In this document: piece by piece, positions 1 through 5,553 of the stretch | Position numbering within the stretch: position 1 is the first letter of the stretch | Layout of the letters: each line of letters starts with the position of its first letter | NCBI GenBank assembly: GCA_016463385.1 | Contig: JAEMRL010000192.1 | Coordinates: 1-5,553, forward strand | Length of the DNA stretch: 5,553 bases | From: Thermoleophilia bacterium | GTDB lineage: Bacteria > Actinomycetota > Thermoleophilia > Miltoncostaeales > Miltoncostaeaceae | Reading direction: 5' to 3' | Notes under the pieces: model-generated | Seen by the model: only the letters and a program-made list of their open reading frames with translations | What the model was told of the DNA's origin: nothing | Database searches by the model: none | Made by a program: the position numbers and the translations under genes

Positions 1-962
1 CCCGGACACTCGTCACCGACGCCGGTGAGGAGATCGCCTTCGCCGAGTGCGTCCTCTGCACCGGCTCCGAGCCCCTCCGGCCGCCGGTGCCGGGGGCCTC
101 GGGACGCGGCGTCCACGTCATACGCACGGCACGCGACAGCGCCGAGGTGGCGATGGCGGCGCGCCCGGGGTCGCGGGTGGCGGTCGTCGGAGCCGGCTTC
201 ATCGGATGCGAGGCGGCGGTCTCGCTGGCGATGCGCGGCGCGTCGGTCACCGTGGTCACGCCCGAGGCGGTGCCGCAGGCCGGCCGGCTCGGGGCGGAGG
301 TCGGCGGGCGCATCGCCTCATGGCTGCGCGAGGCCGGGGTGGAGCTGCGGACCGGCCGGTCGGTGGAGGCCGTCGAGGAGGACCGGGGCGGCCTCCGCCT
401 CCGGCTCGACGACGGCGAGGTGCGCTGCCACCGGGTCGTGATGGCCGTGGGCGCCCGGCCGCGCACCGGCCTGGCTGAGGACGCGGGCATCGCGCTGGAG
501 TGCGGCGCGGTGCCGGTGGACGAAGGGATGCGGACCACGATCGACGGCATCTGGTGCGCCGGCGATCCCGCGCTCGCCGAGAACACCGCGGCCGGGCGGC
601 GGCTGCGGGTGGAGCACTGGGGCGACGCCCTGCGCCAGGGCGCGATCGCAGGCCGCCGCCTGGCCGGCGAGGCGGTGTCGTGGGACGACGTGCCGGGCTT
701 CTGGTCGGCCATCGGCCACCGCACGATCAAGCAGGCCGCGTGGGGCGACGGCTGGGACGAGGTGGCCGTCGACGCCGACGCCGGGGGCTTCACGGCGTGG
801 TACGGACGGGACGGGGCGATCGTGGGCGTGCTCACCCACGAGCGCGACCTCGACTACGAAGCGGGCCGCCGGATGGTGCGGGCCTGCGCGCCCTGGCCGT
901 TCGCCGGAGCTCCGAGCGGAGTCTCCGCGAGCCCGTCGATCAGGGCGTCGAGGGAGTCGTAG
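1..962 (+). CDS. FAD-dependent pyridine nucleotide oxidoreductase, ferredoxin/rubredoxin reductase type (5' end off window)
   Basis: Probably passes electrons between NAD(P)H and a small carrier such as ferredoxin or rubredoxin through bound FAD, in the cytoplasm. The first complete codon is at 3 and the stop TAG at 960-962, giving 319 visible residues; the N-terminal FAD dinucleotide fold, perhaps 80-90 residues, lies outside. Visible in order (numbered from base 3): a CTGSEPLRPPVPG stretch, the usual 'ATG' segment after the FAD fold; an NAD(P)H-binding Rossmann motif GAGFIG at residues 63-68 (bases 189-206); a second FAD contact, WCAGDPA (around bases 552-572); then VEHWGDALRQG and a C-terminal domain resembling Reductase_C. 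No CxxC or CxxxxC redox disulphide is visible, which argues against glutathione- or thioredoxin-reductase types. The last ~36 residues lie in the overlap with the convergent HAD gene and look low in conservation. Family call is firm; the physiological partner is unknown. Confidence 0.85.
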   Translation, partial: RTLVTDAGEEIAFAECVLCTGSEPLRPPVPGASGRGVHVIRTARDSAEVAMAARPGSRVAVVGAGFIGCEAAVSLAMRGASVTVVTPEAVPQAGRLGAEVGGRIASWLREAGVELRTGRSVEAVEEDRGGLRLRLDDGEVRCHRVVMAVGARPRTGLAEDAGIALECGAVPVDEGMRTTIDGIWCAGDPALAENTAAGRRLRVEHWGDALRQGAIAGRRLAGEAVSWDDVPGFWSAIGHRTIKQAAWGDGWDEVAVDADAGGFTAWYGRDGAIVGVLTHERDLDYEAGRRMVRACAPWPFAGAPSGVSASPSIRASRES

Positions 963-1582
963 ACCGCGATGGCGCCGGCCTCGACCAGCTCCTCCCGGGA
1001 GAACCCGCCGGTGAGCACGGAGACCGTGGGGATGCCGGCGCGCGCCGCGGAGATGCAGTCCCAGGTGGAGTCGCCGACCATCACCGCGGGCCCCCCTCCG
1101 GCCTCCGCGATCGCCGCCCGCACCAGGTCCGGCTCGGGCTTGCTCGCCTCGACGTCGTCGGCCGTCGTCCATCCGTGGACGATGTCCCGCGCGTCGAGGA
1201 GTTCCAGGTAGTGGTCGACCTGCCACTGCTGGGCCGAGGTGGCGAGCACCACACGCCGGCCGCCCGCGGCAAGGGCGCGCAGCAGCTCGGTGGCGCGCGG
1301 CAGCGCGGTGACCTCCTCGATCATCTCGCCGAAGGCCTCCTGCTCGGCCGCGCGGATCTCGTCGCCGAGCCGCTCCTCGATCTCCGCGCCCGCGACCTCC
1401 TCCACGACGTGGTCGCCGCCCATCCCGATCAGGCGGTGCAGGCGCCACACCTCGTGCGTCACGCCGTGGCGCCGCAGGGCCCGGAACCAGGCCAGCGCGT
1501 GCTGGTAGTTCGAGTCGACCAGCGTTCCGTCGATGTCGACGATCGCGGCCGGCAGGGAATGGTCGGAGCGGTCGGCGGGCAT
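854..1582 (-). CDS. HAD-superfamily hydrolase (phosphoglycolate phosphatase / beta-phosphoglucomutase-like)
   Basis: A cytoplasmic phosphatase or phosphomutase using an aspartyl-phosphate intermediate with Mg2+; substrate unknown. With the ATG start at 1582 it is 242 residues, normal for the family. All four HAD motifs are visible: motif I DIDGT with nucleophile D16 and acid/base D18; an alpha-helical C1 cap at about 25-90; motif II LATSA with S116; motif III lysine K148 in EASKPEPD; motif IV GDSTWD with D171 and D175. A TTG at 1615 would add 11 residues. I prefer the ATG because it places motif I at residue 16, close to the N-terminus as usual. A GGAGGG lies 12 bases before the ATG, a rather long spacing. 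It lies 48 bp downstream of the DUF6328-like gene on the same strand, so an operon is likely. Its last ~36 residues overlap the convergent oxidoreductase gene and extend past the usual end of the fold. Confidence 0.88.
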   Translation of the reverse strand: MPADRSDHSLPAAIVDIDGTLVDSNYQHALAWFRALRRHGVTHEVWRLHRLIGMGGDHVVEEVAGAEIEERLGDEIRAAEQEAFGEMIEEVTALPRATELLRALAAGGRRVVLATSAQQWQVDHYLELLDARDIVHGWTTADDVEASKPEPDLVRAAIAEAGGGPAVMVGDSTWDCISAARAGIPTVSVLTGGFSREELVEAGAIAVYDSLDALIDGLAETPLGAPANGQGAQARTIRRPAS

Positions 1583-1630
1583 GGATCCGAGGTGCCCTCC
1601 GCCCCGATCACGCAAACGGCCCGCCCCGGC

Positions 1631-2119
1631 TCACGGCGGCGGGGGCCGCTCGCGCAGACGCGCCCTCCAGAGCGGCAGGACCAGCCAGAGGGCGACGATC
1701 AGGGCCAGCAGCCCTCCCGCCGTGAGCCAGGCCGTGCTGCGCCCGAAGAGCACGTCGGTCACCAGCAGCACCGCCGAGGCCATGGCGAGGGCCAGCGCCG
1801 CGAGGCCCCAGAGCATGAGCACGTGCGCCACCTGGACGATGTCCTCCTTCTGCCCTCTCCCGAACCGCAGGCGGTGGAGCGCGGTCGGCGCCACGAGCAG
1901 CACGGTGGCGACCGCGGTGCTGAGCAGCGTGACGAAGTACGTGTCGCGCTGGAAGCCGGTCGCCCGATCGAAGCGCGCCGTGAAGGGCACGGTCAGCAGG
2001 AAGGCGAAGATCACCTGGACTCCCGGCAGGGTGACCCTGAGCTCCTGGAGGAGCTCCTGGAGCTGGCGATCGGACCGCTCGGCGCCGGTCTCGTCGCGCT
2101 GGACTGCGGGGTGATCCAT
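1631..2119 (-). CDS. DUF6328-type four-helix membrane protein
   Basis: A 162-residue integral membrane protein of unknown function; family members are sometimes labelled sodium:proton antiporter without clear support. An amphipathic N-terminal segment carries QLQELLQELRV (residues 19-29), followed by GVQVIFAFLLTVPF. That pattern, with a later APTALHRLRF (77-86), is what I recognise as DUF6328. Hydrophobic segments at about 33-47, 61-82, 97-122 and 128-150 predict four membrane helices; the tail is basic and proline-rich. The ATG at 2119 was chosen because the conserved region begins about 18 residues later and the reading frame further upstream (to 2413) is arginine/proline-rich and runs antisense to the PAS domain of the divergent gene. 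The Shine-Dalgarno site is weak (a GGGA just upstream). It is probably the first gene of a unit with the HAD hydrolase. Existence is well supported; family assignment is from memory of the motif. Confidence 0.8.
   Translation of the reverse strand: MDHPAVQRDETGAERSDRQLQELLQELRVTLPGVQVIFAFLLTVPFTARFDRATGFQRDTYFVTLLSTAVATVLLVAPTALHRLRFGRGQKEDIVQVAHVLMLWGLAALALAMASAVLLVTDVLFGRSTAWLTAGGLLALIVALWLVLPLWRARLRERPPPP
2039..2062. repeat. Perfect 12-bp tandem duplication inside the DUF6328-type gene
   Basis: GAGCTCCTGGAG occurs twice back to back (2039-2050 and 2051-2062). On the minus strand it encodes the repeated LQEL of LQELLQEL. Since ELLQEL is a conserved part of this family as I recall it, the repeat probably reflects protein sequence plus uniform codon use and not a recent duplication, although a 12-bp slippage event cannot be excluded. 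Confidence 0.6.
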
Positions 2120-2160
2120 GGCGTCCCGGGCCTGTCGGGGTGTTCCGTGCCGCTGATCGC

Positions 2161-2186
2161 CTACCCCGGCGGCCCTCCCCCGGAAC
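2161..2186 (-). promoter_or_regulatory. Candidate SigB/SigF-type promoter for the DUF6328-HAD unit
   Basis: Read on the minus strand, the divergent region holds GTTC (2186-2183), a 16-bp spacer, and GGGTAG (2166-2161). The actinobacterial general-stress sigma consensus is roughly GTTT-N14-17-GGGTAY, so the match is close except for the fourth base of the upstream element and the final G. The hexamer ends 41 bp before the start codon at 2119, allowing a leader of about 30-35 nt. In DNA this GC-rich such a match can arise by chance, so it is a hypothesis. The rest of the 80-bp intergenic region shows no AT-rich -10 box and no clear promoter for the plus-strand gene. Confidence 0.3.
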
Positions 2187-2199
2187 CCGGGCGGCCGGG

Positions 2200-5151
2200 A
2201 TGAGGGGGGCCGAGGAGATCTTCCCCGGATCTGGCGAGATGGCCCGCCTGATGCGCGCCCACGACTGGGAGCGGTCGGAGCTCGGCGACCCCTCGCGCTG
2301 GCCGCGCGAGCTCCGCACCTGCGTCCAGGTCTGCCTCGAGTCCCGCTTCCCGATCGTCCTCTGGTGGGGGGAGGATCTGCGCCTTCTCTACAACGACGCC
2401 TGGCGACCCGCACTCGGCGCCCTCAAGCACCCGGCCATCGACCGCCCCGGACGTGAGGTCTGGGCCGAGATCTGGCACATCATCGGACCGCAGCTCGCCG
2501 GGGTGGTGGAGACCGGGGAGGCGACCTGGTCGACGGACATGCTGCTCCCGATGGACCGGTTCGGGTACCGCGAGGAGACCTACTGGACCTACTCGTACAG
2601 CCCGATCCGCGACGACGAGGGCCACGTGTGCGGCGTCTTCACGCCGGTGGCCGAGACCACCCAGAGGGTCGTCTCGGCCCGGCGTCTGCGCATGCTGCAG
2701 CGGCTCGGCGAGGCCGGGTCGGACCGGAGCGTCGAGGAGGCCTGTGCGCTCGTGGCGGACGTGATCGGACGCGATCCGGCCGACATCCCGTTCGCCCGCA
2801 TCTATCTGGCCGAGGACCGCGTCGCGAGGGAGGCGGCGGCGACGTCCTGCGTGCCCGCCGACGTGCCCGCCGGCGCCGTGGACCTGGACGACCGCGGCGG
2901 CCGCTGGCCCTGGGCTGCGGTGCGGCGGACCGGCGCGCCCGCGACCGTGGCCCTCGAGACGAGGAGCGACACGGGGGGCCAGGGTGCCTGGGGCCCGGCG
3001 CGCCTGGCCTCGGTGCACGCCCTCAGCTCGCCGACCGGGGGCGATCCGATCGGCTACCTGGTCGCCGGCATCAGCCCCGCACGGTCCCACGACGACGCGT
3101 ACAGGGACTTCCTCGCCCTGGTGGCCCAGAACGCCGCGACCCTGCTGGTCAACGCCGCGGCGCTGGACGACGAGCGGCGACGGGCGCAGGCGCTCGCCAC
3201 GCTGCAGAACCTCACGGCCGCCCTCAGCGAGGCGCTCACGCCGTCCGCGGTGGCGGGTGCCCTGATCGACATCGGGCTGCCCCTGCTCGGCGGTGTCGCG
3301 GGCGGGCTGATGGTGGTCGACGACGATGCCCGGGTTCTGCGCTCGGTGCGCCTCGGGGGCTACCCGGACGGCTCGGCGGATCGGGAGTGGCGAATCCCGC
3401 TGGCGGAGCGGACACCCCTGACCGACGCCGTGCGCCACCGGGCGATCCGGCACGCCGAGTCGTCGGACGAGGCCGTGCGGCGCTGGCCCTCGATGGAGGC
3501 CTTCCGCATCGCGCACTCCCTCGACGGGGCGCTGGCGGCGGCGCCGATCGTCTCCGGTGGCCGGGCGCTGGGCGCCCTCGCGGTGCGCTACCCCGCGACC
3601 GGGCCCCTGGGCGACGACGCGCGCCGGCTGCTCGAGACGGTCGCGCGCCTCACGGGCCCTGCGCTGCTGCGCTCGTCGCACTACATCCTCCAGCACTCCG
3701 TGGCCGAGACGCTGCAGCGCAGCCTGCTGCCCCTGCGCCTGCCCTCGGTCGACGGGCTCAGCATCGCGGCCGGCTACACCGCGGCCGGCGAGGGCATCGA
3801 GGCGGGCGGCGACTGGTACGACGCGATCGAGCTGCCGGGGGACCGCCTCGCGCTGATGGTGGGCGACGTGGTCGGCCGCGGGCCGCGGGCGGCCGCGGTG
3901 ATGGGTCAGCTGCGCAGCGCCCTGCGCGCCTTCGCGAGCGACCGGCGCGACGGCCCGGGCGAGATCGTCGCCAACCTCAGCCGCTTCGCATCGACGATCG
4001 ACGGCGCCGACGTGGCCACCGCCTGCTACGCCGAGCTCGACCTGGCCGGGCGCCGCCTGCGCTACGTCTGCGCCGGGCACCCCCCGCCGCTTGTGCTCAC
4101 CGCCGACGGCGCCACGCGCTACCTCGAGGGCGGCCGGGGCGTGCCCCTCGGCGTGCGCGAGCGCGGCGAGGCCTACGCCGAGGGCGAGACCGGAGTCCCG
4201 CCCGGGGCCACCGTGATGCTCTACACCGACGGCCTCGTGGAACGTCGCGGCCGCTCCATCGACGCCGGCTTCGGTGATCTCGCCGCGGCCCTCGCCCGGC
4301 GCCGGTCGCTGGCGCCCTCCGACGTCACCGACGGCATCCTGGCCGAGCTCGGCGGCTCGGGCGACGACTGCGCCCTGCTGATCTGCCGCATCGACCCGCC
4401 GGCGCGGACGCTGGAGATCGAGGTGGGGGCCGACGCGCGTGAGCTTCGCACGGTGCGGGCCGAGCTGCGCGAGTGGCTGGCGGGACTCGGCGTGCCGCCG
4501 GCGGACGTCGAGGACGTGGTGCTCGCCTCGGGGGAGGCGCTCGCCAACTCGGTCGAGCACGGCCACGGATCGCGGGGTGTCGGCGCGGTGTTCCTACGCG
4601 CCGCGGTGGACGCGACCCGCAGCGAGCTCGACGTGGAGGTGGTGGACGACGGCCGCTGGCGCACACCTCCGGCCGACCCCGGCGACCGCGGGAGGGGCTT
4701 CGCGCTGATGCGCGCGCTGATGGAGCGGGTGGACATCGCCCACGACGACCGGGGCACGCGTATCGCGATGCGGCGGCGGCTGCACCCGGGCCGGATCCCG
4801 CCCTCCCCGCTGCCGGCGCGCCCTCCCGCCGGCGACGACGCCGCGACGGGCCATCCGTCCGGCTCCGTGCTCCGGCTCGAGGGGGACATCGACGCGTCGA
4901 ACGCGGCCGAGCTGATGCGTGACCTCGCCGCGCCGGACACCCGGGTGACGACGGTCGACCTGACCGGCGTGGCCGTGCTGGGCAGCGCCGGCATCCAGCT
5001 GCTCTTCGCCGCGGCGCGACGCCTGCGCGACCGCGGCGAGACCCTGGAGATCGTCGCCGCCCCGGGATCGCTCAGCCACCGCCTGCTCGAGCTGACCGAC
5101 CTCGGCTCCCTCTGCGCGGTGCGCTCGCCCGGACCCGGACCGGCGCCCTAG
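2200..5151 (+). CDS. PAS-GAF-GAF-SpoIIE phosphatase-RsbW-like kinase-STAS fusion (single-chain partner-switching regulator)
   Basis: A 983-residue cytoplasmic protein, with no signal peptide or membrane segment, combining sensor and core parts of a sigma-factor partner switch. PAS fold ~20-155 (starts GEMARLMRAHDW, ends VAETT). GAF 1 ~165-325 and GAF 2 ~338-495, probably ligand or redox sensing, though ligands cannot be read off. PP2C/SpoIIE phosphatase ~500-728 with metal-site acids D538 (GGDWYD), D556 (GDVVGRG), D677 (YTDGL) and D722/D723 (GDDCALL). RsbW/SpoIIAB-like GHKL ATPase ~740-861: N-box E779 and N783, DDG at 816-818, glycine-rich GRG at 831-833. A Pro/Ala/Gly-rich linker 862-887, then STAS 888-983 with candidate phospho-acceptor S929 in GSAG. 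There is no HisKA or receiver domain. ATG 2200 is preferred; a GTG at 2140 would add 20 Arg/Pro-rich residues. It is transcribed divergently from the DUF6328-type gene. Nearest known design: M. tuberculosis Rv1364c. Target sigma factor unknown. Confidence 0.93.
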   Translation: MRGAEEIFPGSGEMARLMRAHDWERSELGDPSRWPRELRTCVQVCLESRFPIVLWWGEDLRLLYNDAWRPALGALKHPAIDRPGREVWAEIWHIIGPQLAGVVETGEATWSTDMLLPMDRFGYREETYWTYSYSPIRDDEGHVCGVFTPVAETTQRVVSARRLRMLQRLGEAGSDRSVEEACALVADVIGRDPADIPFARIYLAEDRVAREAAATSCVPADVPAGAVDLDDRGGRWPWAAVRRTGAPATVALETRSDTGGQGAWGPARLASVHALSSPTGGDPIGYLVAGISPARSHDDAYRDFLALVAQNAATLLVNAAALDDERRRAQALATLQNLTAALSEALTPSAVAGALIDIGLPLLGGVAGGLMVVDDDARVLRSVRLGGYPDGSADREWRIPLAERTPLTDAVRHRAIRHAESSDEAVRRWPSMEAFRIAHSLDGALAAAPIVSGGRALGALAVRYPATGPLGDDARRLLETVARLTGPALLRSSHYILQHSVAETLQRSLLPLRLPSVDGLSIAAGYTAAGEGIEAGGDWYDAIELPGDRLALMVGDVVGRGPRAAAVMGQLRSALRAFASDRRDGPGEIVANLSRFASTIDGADVATACYAELDLAGRRLRYVCAGHPPPLVLTADGATRYLEGGRGVPLGVRERGEAYAEGETGVPPGATVMLYTDGLVERRGRSIDAGFGDLAAALARRRSLAPSDVTDGILAELGGSGDDCALLICRIDPPARTLEIEVGADARELRTVRAELREWLAGLGVPPADVEDVVLASGEALANSVEHGHGSRGVGAVFLRAAVDATRSELDVEVVDDGRWRTPPADPGDRGRGFALMRALMERVDIAHDDRGTRIAMRRRLHPGRIPPSPLPARPPAGDDAATGHPSGSVLRLEGDIDASNAAELMRDLAAPDTRVTTVDLTGVAVLGSAGIQLLFAAARRLRDRGETLEIVAAPGSLSHRLLELTDLGSLCAVRSPGPGPAP

Positions 5152-5468
5152 GTCGTGACGGTCTTCCTCACGACCACGTGGTCGCCCCAGGTGTCCACGA
5201 CGACCTCGATCGACGCGTTCTCGTGGCCGGGGAGGAGGACGAAGAGGGCCGGGTCGCGGTGGATCTGCTCGAAGCGCTCGGGGGTGAGGGTGATCCGCCC
5301 CCGGCACTGCAGGTCGGAGCACTCGCAGAAGAACCGTACGGGCTCGGAACCGGGCACGCCGGTCTCGTCACGGATCTCCTCGACCCGCTCCTCGAGGCGG
5401 CGGTTCAGCGACTCCATGATCAGCTCGTTCTCCACCAGCCGGCGCTGGGACGGCGAGACGTCGGACAT
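5148..5468 (-). CDS. Small conserved protein with N-terminal coiled coil and CxCx4C motif, function unknown
   Basis: 106 residues from ATG 5468, stop TAG at 5150-5148. Residues 6-35 are charged, leucine-containing and predicted helical or coiled coil (VENELIMESLNRRLEERVEE). Next comes FFCECSDLQC with C48, C50 and C55, then a short alpha/beta part (LTPERFEQIHRDPALFVLLP, GHE at 81-83, VVVRKTV at the end). I recall similar small actinobacterial proteins with the same CEC-x4-C, 'DP..F...PGHE' and 'VVxK' pattern, usually annotated hypothetical. Three cysteines could bind a metal or act as a redox site with another ligand such as a histidine, but that is inference. The GTG at 5513 would add 15 residues; ATG 5468 is preferred because the recognisable helix starts soon after it. 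It converges on the fusion regulator gene, with overlapping stop codons. Coding reality is likely; function unknown. Confidence 0.8.
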   Translation of the reverse strand: MSDVSPSQRRLVENELIMESLNRRLEERVEEIRDETGVPGSEPVRFFCECSDLQCRGRITLTPERFEQIHRDPALFVLLPGHENASIEVVVDTWGDHVVVRKTVTT

Positions 5469-5513
5469 CGGGGCACCCGGGTCGGGTCGGGAATACGTCC
5501 GGTGGATCCTCAC

Positions 5514-5519
5514 ATACCC
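5514..5519 (-). promoter_or_regulatory. Candidate GGGTAT -10 element upstream of the CxCx4C protein gene
   Basis: On the minus strand GGGTAT reads from 5519 to 5514, 45 bp before the ATG at 5468. It matches the -10 consensus of actinobacterial SigB/SigF-type stress sigma factors exactly. No GTTT-like -35 element is visible at 14-17 bp upstream (that stretch is nearly all G and C), so support is weak. The remaining sequence to the window edge at 5553 shows no gene start or terminator. Confidence 0.25.
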
Positions 5520-5553
5520 GGTCGCCCCCGCGCCGCCCCGGCCGGTTGGCGCC

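Noticed and set aside
318..1448. A 376-codon minus-strand open frame crossing the oxidoreductase and the HAD gene.
   Set aside because: It is a shifted frame of the HAD gene at one end and antisense to the oxidoreductase Rossmann domain at the other, and encodes low-complexity sequence only.
1583..1630. Possible terminator or promoter between the membrane-protein and HAD genes.
   Set aside because: No stem followed by a T run and no -10-like hexamer is visible in these 48 bp; it reads as an ordinary operon gap.
2142..2186. Inverted repeat GTTCCG (2142-2147) and CGGAAC (2181-2186) as an operator.
   Set aside because: Only six base pairs with a 33-bp spacer in GC-rich DNA; easily by chance, and one arm coincides with the candidate -35 element.
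2140..2199. GTG at 2140 as the start of the fusion regulator.
   Set aside because: The extra 20 residues are Arg/Pro-rich with no conserved pattern and would occupy most of the divergent promoter region; ATG 2200 lies just before the recognisable GSGEMARLMRAHDW segment. Not fully excluded because the ribosome binding site before 2200 is weak.
500..2203. A 567-codon plus-strand open frame running across the HAD and membrane-protein genes.
   Set aside because: Low-complexity, Arg/Gly/Asp-rich product with no motif; the minus strand over the same bases shows intact HAD motifs and membrane helices.
2161..4566. An 801-codon open frame on the minus strand under the fusion regulator gene.
   Set aside because: Its translation is dominated by Arg, Gly, Ala, Pro, His and Val with no recognisable domain; the plus strand over the same bases has clear catalytic motifs. 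Long antisense frames are expected at this GC content.

Overview
The DNA is very GC-rich (by eye about 70% or more) and its codons nearly all end in G or C. Gene content (a SpoIIE/RsbW/STAS stress-signalling fusion, a DUF6328-like membrane protein, a small CxCx4C protein) suggests an actinobacterium in the broad sense, possibly a Thermoleophilia/Solirubrobacterales-type soil lineage. The phylum call is inference from family memory and base composition; there is no rRNA or other marker gene here.

Layout: (1) 1-962, plus strand: C-terminal part of a pyridine-nucleotide-dependent FAD oxidoreductase of the ferredoxin/rubredoxin reductase type, cut by the left edge. (2) 854-1582, minus strand: a HAD-superfamily phosphatase whose 3' end overlaps the oxidoreductase tail to tail by 109 bp. 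(3) 1631-2119, minus strand: a four-helix membrane protein of the DUF6328 type, probably co-transcribed with the HAD gene 48 bp downstream. (4) 2120-2199: an 80-bp divergent intergenic region, with a candidate SigB/SigF-like promoter facing the membrane protein gene. (5) 2200-5151, plus strand: the main item, a 983-residue protein with PAS, GAF, GAF, PP2C/SpoIIE phosphatase, RsbW-like ATPase and STAS domains. (6) 5148-5468, minus strand: a 106-residue coiled-coil plus CxCx4C protein whose stop codon interlocks with that of gene 5 in one CTAG palindrome. (7) 5469-5553: upstream region of gene 6, with a GGGTAT hexamer.

How the genes work together: gene 5 carries sensor, phosphatase, anti-sigma kinase and anti-anti-sigma substrate of a partner-switching pathway on one chain, with nearly all recognisable catalytic residues in place. 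Its general plan has a precedent in Mycobacterium tuberculosis Rv1364c (PAS-phosphatase-kinase-STAS). Here the input is larger, and the PAS plus first GAF resemble a module usually attached to histidine kinases. No sigma factor lies in the window, so the target is unknown. Both minus-strand transcription units have GGGTA-type hexamers about 40-45 bp before their starts, which allows, but does not show, that a general-stress sigma factor controls the neighbourhood. The oxidoreductase and HAD phosphatase look like ordinary metabolic genes with no evident functional link to the switch protein.

There are no tRNA, rRNA, CRISPR, insertion-sequence or clear terminator features. The only gaps between genes are 48, 80 and 85 bp, so no long stretch lacks a gene.
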